Below the pieces are notes generated by a model. The model did not search any database and was not told the DNA's origin. It saw only the letters and a program-made list of their open reading frames with translations. A stretch of 15,232 nucleotides of DNA from Actinomycetota bacterium. Its GTDB lineage: Bacteria; Actinomycetota; Rubrobacteria; Rubrobacterales; Rubrobacteraceae. The translations under genes were made by a program, and so were the position numbers. The first letter of the stretch is position 1; the number at the start of each line of letters is the position of its first letter. The DNA lies in assembly GCA_020200675.1 (NCBI GenBank), contig JAIVIG010000020.1:1-15232 (forward strand), in the 5' to 3' direction. Below, one piece after another: positions 1 through 6,341 of the stretch.

Positions 1-15
1 GAGGAGCTCTTGCAT
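1..15 (-). CDS. Start of the next pnt subunit gene (partial)
   Basis: On the minus strand the stop codon of the transhydrogenase alpha gene overlaps an ATG by one base (TAATG). The frame then reads Met-Gln-Glu-Leu-Leu before leaving the window. In organisms with a split transhydrogenase the small membrane subunit PntAB normally follows PntAA, and those proteins usually begin with a short hydrophobic stretch. Identity is inferred from position and the one-base stop/start coupling; only five codons are visible. Confidence 0.5.
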
Positions 16-1343
16 TATCGGGCCTCGCTCTCTTCGGAGGCGCTCTGTAGAGCCTCGCGGATGTCGTCGTGCCGGATCTCGCCGTCGTGGGCTATGCACA
101 TGGTGTCGATGATCTCGTCCTCGAAGTCCAACTCTAGCTGCGAGTCCTTCTCATCGCTGTCCTCGTCGGACTTGTCCTCGGTGATGTGGTCGATGAGGTT
201 GTACATGTTGCGCGAGTAGAGCTGGCTGGCGTGAATGGGTACCCGGCCGGGCACGTTCAGCGGGCCCAATATCTTCACGTTTTCGTGTTCCACGGTCTCC
301 CCGGCCTCCATGAGCTCGCAGTTGCCGCCGCTCTCGGCCGCCAGGTCCACGATCACCGACCCCGGCTTCAGGCTCTCGACCATGTCCTTATCCACCAGCT
401 TCGGAGCCTCGGTACCGGGCACGAGCGCCGTGGTTATGACGATGTCCATCTCCTGTATGCGCTCGCGGACGAGCTTCTGGTCCTCCTCGAGCTTCTCGTC
501 GGACCACCCTTCGTCCTCTTCCTCCTCCTCGGAGTCCTCCTCTTCTTCCTCCTCCTCCTCGCCCTCCACGATGTACTCGTCCCGCGACGGTTCGGCGAAG
601 GAGTAAAACCCCAGAGAAGCCATCAGCTTGCTGAAGCCCTCGGGCTCGTACTCCTCGAACTCGTCTTCTTCCTCCTGCTCGTCTTCCTGTTCGTCTTCGG
701 AGTCTATAAAGGTGGCGCCCAGGGACTCGGCCTGCTCCTTGGTCTCGGGCCGTATGTCGTAGGCGAAGACGTTCGCCCCGAGCTGGTGCATGGTGGAGAT
801 GGCCTGCAGCCCCGCGACCGCGACGCCGAAGACCATGACGTTCGCCGCCTTCGTGGTGCCGGCGGCCGTGGTCAGCATGGGCACGTACTTGCCCAAAGTG
901 TCCGCTCCTATGAGCGCGCACTTGTAGCCGGCGATGGAGCCCATCGAGGAGAGCGCGTCCATGGCTTGCGCCACGCTCGTGCGGGGGACCATCTCGTTGG
1001 AGAAGACGGTGACCCCGGCGTTAGCTAGCGCTTCGACGGTCTCCGGGAAAATGGGACCGTTCAGGAAGCAGACGAGGACCTGGCCCTCGTGCATCTGCCC
1101 GATCTCGTCCTCCGTCGGCTTGGCGACTTTGACTATGAGGTCGGCCTCTCCGTAGACCTCTCCGGCGTCCGAGGCGATCTTTGCCCCGGCCTCCTCGTAG
1201 TTCTCGTCGATGTTGTAGTTGCGGCCGGCGCCGGTCTCGACGAGCACCTCGAAGCCGTCCTTGACGAGCTTGCCGACGGTCTCGGGCACGAGGCCTACCC
1301 TGGTCTCGTCCTCCGCTATCTCCTTAGGTACCCCTACCTTCAT
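15..1343 (-). CDS. pntAA: NAD(P) transhydrogenase alpha subunit (PntAA) with acidic insertion
   Basis: This is the soluble NAD(H)-binding domain of proton-translocating transhydrogenase, which passes hydride between NADH and NADP+ with its membrane and NADP-binding partners. The N-terminal domain (about residues 1-135) carries the family loop RTSVAQAMDALSS (residues 121-133), with R121, Q126 and D129 in the positions of the R-Q-D nicotinamide-site residues. A Rossmann motif GVAVAGLQAI lies at 173-182. ITTALVPG (303-310) and VIVDLAAESGGNC (330-342) are typical of the family. Residues about 215-288 are extremely acidic, with a Glu run at 262-277, where relatives have a shorter linker, so the 442-residue length exceeds the usual 370-390. 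The C-terminal tail is also acidic (389-410). The ATG is preceded by GGAGGAG about 5 nt upstream. The stop overlaps the next subunit's start, so the two are co-translated. Confidence 0.93.
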   Translation of the reverse strand: MKVGVPKEIAEDETRVGLVPETVGKLVKDGFEVLVETGAGRNYNIDENYEEAGAKIASDAGEVYGEADLIVKVAKPTEDEIGQMHEGQVLVCFLNGPIFPETVEALANAGVTVFSNEMVPRTSVAQAMDALSSMGSIAGYKCALIGADTLGKYVPMLTTAAGTTKAANVMVFGVAVAGLQAISTMHQLGANVFAYDIRPETKEQAESLGATFIDSEDEQEDEQEEEDEFEEYEPEGFSKLMASLGFYSFAEPSRDEYIVEGEEEEEEEEDSEEEEEDEGWSDEKLEEDQKLVRERIQEMDIVITTALVPGTEAPKLVDKDMVESLKPGSVIVDLAAESGGNCELMEAGETVEHENVKILGPLNVPGRVPIHASQLYSRNMYNLIDHITEDKSDEDSDEKDSQLELDFEDEIIDTMCIAHDGEIRHDDIREALQSASEESEAR

Positions 1344-1359
1344 CCACTCTCCTCCATAG

Positions 1360-1396
1360 GCACCTTACTTTTTTCGGTGCGATTAACGCGATTATA
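1360..1396 (-). promoter_or_regulatory. pntAA promoter and leader stem-loop
   Basis: On the minus strand a perfect TATAAT lies at 1396-1391. I see no convincing -35 box. About ten bases downstream the leader contains GCACC and GGTGC arms (1360-1364 and 1376-1380) around an 11-nt A-rich loop, just ahead of the Shine-Dalgarno. The hairpin would sit near the 5' end of the transcript and may protect it. Promoter role is inferred from the match and position alone. Confidence 0.5.
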
Positions 1397-1482
1397 GTGA
1401 CGCGAAAGCGCTTACGCTACCACATCCTGGGGCCCGCCGGAGTCGCCTCTCGAGAGCCGTTACAAAAGGGTGATCCTGCTGT

Positions 1483-1519
1483 AACCTATACGTCATCTTC
1501 GAGGCGTAGGTTGTATAAC
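1483..1519 (+). promoter_or_regulatory. Sortase promoter with dyad
   Basis: A -10-like TATAAC at 1514-1519 is preceded directly by a dyad whose half-sites are AACCTA (1483-1488) and TAGGTT (1507-1512). The dyad spans the place where the -35 box would be, which is where a repressor or activator would bind. No regulator can be named. Confidence 0.3.
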
Positions 1520-1565
1520 TAACGACCGGGTTGCGGACGAGCCTGGTTCGAAGAAAGGTGTGACC

Positions 1566-2489
1566 TTGAAGGTATACCGATCGAGGCGAATGTATCGATC
1601 GAGGCGCAGGGAGTATAGGAAGCGTAGGAAGTCGCGGCTGGCCTCCACGCTTGCCCTGCTCGTCGTGATCGGCGGTCTGGGCCTCGTGGCGTACTCGCTC
1701 CTCGGCGAAAACTCACCGTTGACGAAGGCCGTCGAGAACGCCACGAGCGACGAGGAGGTCGCCGACTCCGCCCCCACGGAGACGACGCTTAAGCTCACTG
1801 TCCCCGACATGGAGCGGGTGAGCGACGTGACCGTCCTCGACGCCCCGTTTGACGACGAGTCCGCCCTCGATACCGGCGCCCAACACGTCCAGGACACCGG
1901 TTTTCCCTGGGAAGATGAGGCGAACGTGTTCATAGCCGGCCACCGGCTCGGCTACTTAGGCACGGACAGCTACTTGGTGTTCTGGGACCTCGACAAGCTC
2001 GAGGACGGCGACGAGGTTTTCCTGACCGACTCCGAGGGCACGCGCTACACCTACGAGGTCTACGAAAACTTCGTCACTGACCCTTACGATTGGAGCGTTA
2101 CGGAGCCCGTTTCGGGCAAGAACATCGTGACCCTCCAGACCTGCACCCTCCCCGACTACAGCGAGCGAATTATCGTTCACGCTGAGCTCGTGGAAGTCGA
2201 ACCGGGAGAGGGCGCCGAGCCGGAAGAGGAGGAAACGACTCAGGAGAAGGGTGAGCCGGTACCGGTGGAGCAGGTACCCCTGGTGCCGGGGCTGGACGAA
2301 CCGTTGCCGGATGAGCCTTTACCGGCCGAGCCTCTGCCGGCTGAGCCCTTGCCGGCTGAGCCTTTGCCGGTCGAGCCGGAACCGGCCGCTCCGGTGCCGC
2401 TGGTCGAACCGATACCGGCCGGGCCCGCGCAGGAAGCGCAGCCGCTGGCGGCCGAACCCGCGCCCGCGGCGCCCGCGCCGATCGGCTAG
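1566..2489 (+). CDS. Class E sortase with Pro-rich repetitive tail
   Basis: Membrane-anchored cysteine transpeptidase that attaches proteins to the cell wall or acts in pilus/housekeeping anchoring. Residue numbers count from a possible GTG at 1560. The N-terminus is very basic with a tandem YRSRR unit (residues 6-16). One membrane segment follows (about 27-48), then the sortase domain (about 75-212). The catalytic His is in FIAGHRLG (H128), the Cys in TLQTC (C195), and the Arg in SERIIVHAEL (R203). The last 75 or so residues are Pro/Glu-rich with six EPLPx-like pentapeptides. I prefer the TTG at 1566, which has AAAGG 7 nt upstream; the GTG at 1560 has the same AAAGG only one base away, and an ATG at 1590 is also possible. 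No LPxTG-type substrate is visible in the window. The gene is convergent with the ferredoxin gene, 19 bp away. Confidence 0.88.
   Translation: MKVYRSRRMYRSRRREYRKRRKSRLASTLALLVVIGGLGLVAYSLLGENSPLTKAVENATSDEEVADSAPTETTLKLTVPDMERVSDVTVLDAPFDDESALDTGAQHVQDTGFPWEDEANVFIAGHRLGYLGTDSYLVFWDLDKLEDGDEVFLTDSEGTRYTYEVYENFVTDPYDWSVTEPVSGKNIVTLQTCTLPDYSERIIVHAELVEVEPGEGAEPEEEETTQEKGEPVPVEQVPLVPGLDEPLPDEPLPAEPLPAEPLPAEPLPVEPEPAAPVPLVEPIPAGPAQEAQPLAAEPAPAAPAPIG
2298..2387 (+). repeat. Six 15-bp tandem repeats coding EPLPx
   Basis: Six imperfect 15-bp units in frame inside the sortase gene encode EPLPD, EPLPA (three times), EPLPV and EPEPA. Differences between copies are mostly at third codon positions, so the repeat is old enough to have diverged at the DNA level while the peptide is kept. 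Because the unit is a multiple of three, copy-number change would alter tail length without breaking the frame. Confidence 0.85.
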
Positions 2490-2508
2490 CAGCGCTCGTG
2501 TCGGGCGC

Positions 2509-2964
2509 CTACCTCTTTGACTTTTTGGCCTTGCGGGGGCGCCGATCCGCGGCGAGGCGCTCGACGGGCTCTCCGCTTTTGAGGTGCTGCTCTACTACTT
2601 CGGGGACCTCGGCCTCGTCGAGGCCGAGGTACCAGGTGCCTTTGGGCTGCGCCCCGTCGTAGACGACCACGTTCGGGCCGTGTTTACACAGGCCGAGGCA
2701 GTCGACGGTGTCGATCCGGGCTTCGCCGAGTAGACCTTCCGAGCGGATCCCGTCCTTGAGGGTCTTCCTGGTGTCCTTCGCGCCGCGCTTTTTGCAGTCG
2801 CCGCCCGTGCAGACGAAGACGTGCGACTCGTAGTCCCGGACCTTCGCCGCGGGCTTCGCTTCCTCCGCCGCGATGCCGTTGGCCGCGGCCCGGATCTTCT
2901 CCTTGAGCTTCTTCTTTTTCTTGGAGATGATCTCCTCCGTCTCCGACTCCCCGGCTCTGCCCAC
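2509..2964 (-). CDS. Thioredoxin-like [2Fe-2S] ferredoxin
   Basis: Small electron carrier of the thioredoxin-like [2Fe-2S] ferredoxin family, related to the NuoE/HoxE fold. Four cysteines are in the expected pairs: CTGGDC (C52, C57) and CLGLC (C89, C93), followed by KHGPNVVVYD, typical of the fold. The core is about residues 46-130. It is flanked by a basic helix at the N-terminus (KKKKKLKEK, 15-23) and a basic C-terminal tail (RRPRKAKKSKR, 141-151). Redox partner and pathway cannot be told from the context. The start is GTG at 2964 with no clear Shine-Dalgarno, and no other ATG, GTG or TTG occurs before the domain. An extended -10 (TGG then TATACA, minus strand, about 3014-3006) could drive it with a leader of roughly 35 nt. 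Confidence 0.85.
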   Translation of the reverse strand: MGRAGESETEEIISKKKKKLKEKIRAAANGIAAEEAKPAAKVRDYESHVFVCTGGDCKKRGAKDTRKTLKDGIRSEGLLGEARIDTVDCLGLCKHGPNVVVYDGAQPKGTWYLGLDEAEVPEVVEQHLKSGEPVERLAADRRPRKAKKSKR

Positions 2965-3005
2965 CGGGTAAATTTTCCGTTAAATGAGAACCGTTCCCGA
3001 AAACC

Positions 3006-3038
3006 TGTATACCACGCCCGGGGCGCGGATTGTATGAT
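3006..3038. promoter_or_regulatory. Divergent promoters for ferredoxin and ppx
   Basis: The intergenic segment holds two -10-like boxes facing outward: TATACA with an upstream TGG on the minus strand (3011-3006) for the ferredoxin gene, and TATGAT on the plus strand (3033-3038), five of six bases to consensus, for ppx. The latter would start transcription near 3045, about 26 nt ahead of the GTG at 3071. No good -35 box is seen for either. Confidence 0.35.
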
Positions 3039-3070
3039 TCGGTGTTGTAGAGATCACGCGCGTTAGTAAG

Positions 3071-4042
3071 GTGGCGAAGACGGGAGGGCAGATTGTATAC
3101 GGGACGCTCGGGGATACGGACGGGGGGCGCGTGAGCCCGCACGCGGTCATCGACGTGGGCTCAAACACGATACACCTGCTCGTCGGCGAAGTGGAGGACG
3201 GCGCGGTCCTGCCGGTAACGGGGGAGAAGGTCTCGGCCCGTCTGGGGGCGGGGGTCGACGAGACCGGGAGCATAGAGAAGGCCCGCATACCGCTGGCCGC
3301 CGACGCCATAAAGCTCTTCGCCCGGCTGGCGGCCCTGAACGGGGCTTCGCAGCCCGCGGTGCTCGCCACGAGCGCTGTCCGGGACGCGAAGAACGGTCGG
3401 GCGCTCGTCGAAAAGGTGCACGAGAAGGCGGGGCTCGAGGTGCGTTTGATCTCTGGCGACGAAGAGGCCCTTCTGGGTTTCCGCGGGGCGGTCTCGGCGC
3501 TGGGACCAGACTTCTCGTGGGACACACCGGCACTCGTCGTCGACCTCGGGGGCGGCTCGGCCCAACTCATCCTCGGCGATGCCGCGAACGGGCCGCGGGA
3601 GCGGGTCTCGCTGCCTCTGGGCTCCAACCGCACCACCGAGCGTTTCGTGCGCAATGATCCCCCGGAGGCCGGGGAGCTCGGTGAATTGCGCGAGGCGGTA
3701 CTCGGGATGCTGCCGGAGTGGGAGCTACCCGAGGATGCGCCGGTCGTGGCGATCGGGGGCTCGGCCCGGGCGATACTCAGGCTGGCCAGGGACGAGCTCA
3801 CCGTTGAGTACCTCGGGGAGCTCGCGCAGGGAATCTCCGCGAAGCCGTCCGCGGTGTTGGCGCGTGAGGAGGGGTTGGCGCCGGAGCGGGCGCGCGTCAT
3901 GCCCGCGGCGATCACCACGCTCGCGGCGATCCTCGAGCGCTTCGGCGGGTCCCGCCTCATCGTGGCCCGCGGCGGGATAAGGGAGGGCGCGATCCTCACT
4001 ATGGCCGACGAGGTCTCAAACGGAAGCAACTCCAAGGGGTAG
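3071..4042 (+). CDS. ppx: Exopolyphosphatase / pppGpp phosphatase (Ppx/GppA family)
   Basis: Hydrolyses terminal phosphate from polyphosphate and/or pppGpp; cytosolic. The actin-like ASKHA fold is seen in the phosphate-1 loop AVIDVGSNTIHLLV (residues 25-38), the segment ATSAVRDAKN (99-108), the acidic stretch ISGDEEALLGFRG (127-139) with the catalytic Glu, and the second phosphate loop VVDLGGGSAQLIL (156-168). Most relatives have Glu at the position of Q165 (GGGSTE). At 323 residues it is the short, two-domain type lacking the C-terminal HD-like extension of E. coli Ppx. The GTG at 3071 has a weak AAGG; GTG at 3131 (residue 21), preceded by a G-rich stretch, would give a start closer to the conserved motif and is a real alternative. 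The stop lies 7 nt before ppk, so the two are probably one operon. Confidence 0.9.
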   Translation: MAKTGGQIVYGTLGDTDGGRVSPHAVIDVGSNTIHLLVGEVEDGAVLPVTGEKVSARLGAGVDETGSIEKARIPLAADAIKLFARLAALNGASQPAVLATSAVRDAKNGRALVEKVHEKAGLEVRLISGDEEALLGFRGAVSALGPDFSWDTPALVVDLGGGSAQLILGDAANGPRERVSLPLGSNRTTERFVRNDPPEAGELGELREAVLGMLPEWELPEDAPVVAIGGSARAILRLARDELTVEYLGELAQGISAKPSAVLAREEGLAPERARVMPAAITTLAAILERFGGSRLIVARGGIREGAILTMADEVSNGSNSKG

Positions 4043-4049
4043 AGCAGGA

Positions 4050-6137
4050 ATGGTAACCGCAGAGCAGAGAGTAAACCTCTCCGATCCTTCGTTGTACGTA
4101 AACCGGGAACTCTCCTGGCTCGGCTTCAACGAGCGCGTCCTCGCGCAGGCCAAAGATCAGCGGCATCCTCTGCTAGATCGGGTACGGTTCGTCGCGATCT
4201 CGGAGACCAACCTCGACGAGTTCTTTATGATCCGGGTCGCGGGCCTCCAGCAGCAGGTCGCCGCGGAGCTCCCGAACCCCGTCCCGGACGGGATGACCCC
4301 CGAAGAGCAGCTGACCCGCATCTACGAGCACACAAAACGCTTCTTCGACGACCAGCGCGAGGTGCTGCAGGAGGACCTCCTCCCCGCGCTCAAGAAGGAG
4401 GGCATCGACCTCGTCTCTCACGACGAGCTCTCAAAGAGCGAGCAGCGGGAGCTTCGGGGGCAGTTCGCGAAGGATATTCTGCCGATCCTCACCCCGCTCG
4501 CCGTGGACCCCGCGCACCCGTTCCCGCACATCTCCAACCTCTCGTTGAACCTGCTCGTCGTGATCCAGGACGCGGGCAGAGTGATGGCGCGCATAAAGGT
4601 GCCGGCCACCATCGAGCGCTTCATGAAGGTGCCGCCGACGGAGAGGCCCGAGGAGACGCCGGCCCCGGGGGTACACGAGGAGATAAAGCTGGTCAGGGTC
4701 GAGGAGGTCATAGCGGCGAACCTCGACGAGCTCTTCCCGGGTAAGGAGATCCTGTCGTGTTACGTCTTTCAGGTGACGCGCAACGCGGATCTCGTGATCG
4801 AGGAGGACGAGGCCTCGGACCTGTTGCAGACGATGGAGGACGAGTTGGCGGGCCGCTGGTTCGGCCAGAGCGTCAGGCTCGTAGTGACCGACTCGATGCC
4901 CGCCGAGCTGCGCGAGTGGTTGGCGGAGAACCTGCGCGTTGCCCCAAACTCGGTCTACGCGACTTCGGCGCCTCTGGGCCTGGCGGACTTCGAGGAGTTT
5001 ACGCACCTGGACCGGGGGGACCTGCTGTATCCGCCGGTCACGCCGCGTGTTCCGGAAGAGATCCGGAACGCCCGTTCGATCACCTCGGCGGTTCGGGAGG
5101 GGGATATCTTGCTCTACCACCCCTACGACTCCTTCGCCCCGGTGGTGGAGTTCGTCCGCGCCGCCGCCTCCGACCCGGACGTCCTGGCGATAAAGCAAAC
5201 CCTCTACCGGGTCGGGTCAAACTCCCCGATAGTCGAGGCGCTCTCGGAGGCGCGCGACGAGCAGACGCAGGTCGCCGTCCTCGTGGAGTTGAAGGCGCGC
5301 TTCGACGAGGAGCCGAACATCACCTGGGCGCGCCGGCTGGAGGCCCAGGGCGTACACGTCGCCTACGGCCTCGTGGGCCTCAAGACGCACGCCAAGATCT
5401 GCCTCGTCGTCCGCCGCGAGGGAGGGGGTTTGAGACGCTACGTCCACCTCGGCACCGGCAACTACAACCCCTCGACCGCCAGGCTCTACACGGACTTTTC
5501 GTACTTCACCGACGACCCGGCGCTCGGCGAGGACGGTACGGATCTCTTTAACTACCTGACCGGCTATTCGGAGCAGGAGGAGTACCAGGAGCTACTCGTC
5601 GCCCCCCTGACCATGCGCGAGAAGTTCGTCGAGCTGGTGCGCGAGCAGGCGGCGCGGGCCGAAAAGGGAGAATCCGCGCGCATCTCCTGCAAGATGAACA
5701 GCCTCACGGACCCGAAGATAATCGAAGAGCTCTACCTGGCTTCGCAAGCCGGAGTGAAGATAGAGCTGGTGATCCGGGGCATATGCTGCCTCAAGCCCGG
5801 CCTCGAAGGGATCAGCGAGAGCATACGCGTGGTTTCGCTCGTGGGGCGCTTTCTGGAGCACGCGCGGATCTACGCGTTCGGGGAGGGCGAGGACGAGAAG
5901 ATCTACCTCGGTTCGGCCGACTTGATGCAGCGCAACCTCGACCGGCGTGTGGAGCAACTCTTCCCCCTGCGCGAAGCCCGCCACCGACAGAAGGTCCGCC
6001 GCCTCCTCGACCTCCAACTCTCCGACACCGCCAACGCCTGGGAGATGGACTCCGACGGCGACTGCACCCGCCTCCACCCGCAAGAGGGCGAAGAACCCCT
6101 GGACAGCCAGGCCCTGCTCCTCGAAGAGCCGTTCTAG
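4050..6137 (+). CDS. ppk1: Polyphosphate kinase 1
   Basis: Makes long-chain polyphosphate from ATP, reversibly, through a phosphohistidine intermediate. The 695-residue length is normal. The N-terminal domain opens with the typical NRELSWLGFNERVLAQA (residues 18-34) and SETNLDEFFMIRVAGL (51-66). The middle domain contains HPFPHISNLSLNL (156-168). The phospholipase-D-like catalytic domains follow: IKQTLYRVGSNSPIV (381-395), LKARFDEEPNI (414-424), KTHAKI with the expected phosphorylated His (H447), YVHLGTGNYNPSTA (464-477) and FLEHARIYAF with the second active-site His (H604). LGSADLMQRNLDRRVE (620-635) closes the site. All catalytic residues I can check are present, so the enzyme should be active. 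ATG at 4050 sits 7 nt after the ppx stop; AAGGGG in the ppx end may serve as Shine-Dalgarno. Confidence 0.97.
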   Translation: MVTAEQRVNLSDPSLYVNRELSWLGFNERVLAQAKDQRHPLLDRVRFVAISETNLDEFFMIRVAGLQQQVAAELPNPVPDGMTPEEQLTRIYEHTKRFFDDQREVLQEDLLPALKKEGIDLVSHDELSKSEQRELRGQFAKDILPILTPLAVDPAHPFPHISNLSLNLLVVIQDAGRVMARIKVPATIERFMKVPPTERPEETPAPGVHEEIKLVRVEEVIAANLDELFPGKEILSCYVFQVTRNADLVIEEDEASDLLQTMEDELAGRWFGQSVRLVVTDSMPAELREWLAENLRVAPNSVYATSAPLGLADFEEFTHLDRGDLLYPPVTPRVPEEIRNARSITSAVREGDILLYHPYDSFAPVVEFVRAAASDPDVLAIKQTLYRVGSNSPIVEALSEARDEQTQVAVLVELKARFDEEPNITWARRLEAQGVHVAYGLVGLKTHAKICLVVRREGGGLRRYVHLGTGNYNPSTARLYTDFSYFTDDPALGEDGTDLFNYLTGYSEQEEYQELLVAPLTMREKFVELVREQAARAEKGESARISCKMNSLTDPKIIEELYLASQAGVKIELVIRGICCLKPGLEGISESIRVVSLVGRFLEHARIYAFGEGEDEKIYLGSADLMQRNLDRRVEQLFPLREARHRQKVRRLLDLQLSDTANAWEMDSDGDCTRLHPQEGEEPLDSQALLLEEPF

Positions 6138-6167
6138 CGATAGGCCGGGTCGAAAACTTCCCCTGGT

Positions 6168-6189
6168 GACGCCCGACCCACGGGGCGTC
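6168..6189 (+). terminator. Possible hairpin after ppk1
   Basis: GACGCCC (6168-6174) and GGGCGTC (6183-6189) form a seven-base-pair stem with an 8-nt loop, 30 nt after the ppk1 stop. There is no T run behind it, so it would be at best a weak or Rho-assisted terminator, or a 3' stabilising hairpin. Confidence 0.3.
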
Positions 6190-6240
6190 GCGCCCGCGCC
6201 GGAGACCGACGACCTCGGGGTTGCCCGGAGGTGGTTCTCG

Positions 6241-6300
6241 TTGACCCTATGTTAAACGAACGTAAACTCTGTGCAAAATCTCTGGTTTCTAACTATGCAT
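6241..6300 (+). promoter_or_regulatory. Promoter region of CYTH-CHAD gene with 11-bp-period repeats
   Basis: This AT-richer stretch carries GTTAAAC (6251-6257), GTAAACT (6262-6268) and GCAAAAT (6273-6279), each separated by 4 nt, giving an 11-bp period. A TAACTAT (-10-like, 6290-6296) follows 10 nt after the third unit. Seven-base direct repeats with 4-nt spacers just upstream of a -10 are the layout of PhoP/PhoB (Pho box) sites. Alternatively TTGACC (6241-6246) and TAAACT (6263-6268), 16 nt apart, form an ordinary promoter overlapping the repeats. Copies match only at 4-5 of 7 positions. The rest of the 6138-6341 gap shows nothing else I can support. Confidence 0.35.
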
Positions 6301-6341
6301 CGGCCGAGGGTTCGTAGATAGTATCCGGGAGAGGAGTACAC

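Noticed and set aside
186..1028. Long plus-strand open frame opposite pntAA
   Set aside because: It is the complement of a well-supported gene; its Leu-rich protein mirrors the acidic codons of PntAA and has no start signal.
2298..2387. CRISPR-like repetition
   Set aside because: Units are contiguous 15-bp codon repeats without spacers and stay in the sortase frame.
2980..4035. Long minus-strand open frame opposite ppx
   Set aside because: Ser/Arg/Pro-rich shadow of a recognised enzyme in GC-rich DNA; no motif or Shine-Dalgarno.
6168..6189. Strong Rho-independent terminator after ppk1
   Set aside because: The stem is good but there is no T tract, so it is kept only as a low-confidence hairpin.
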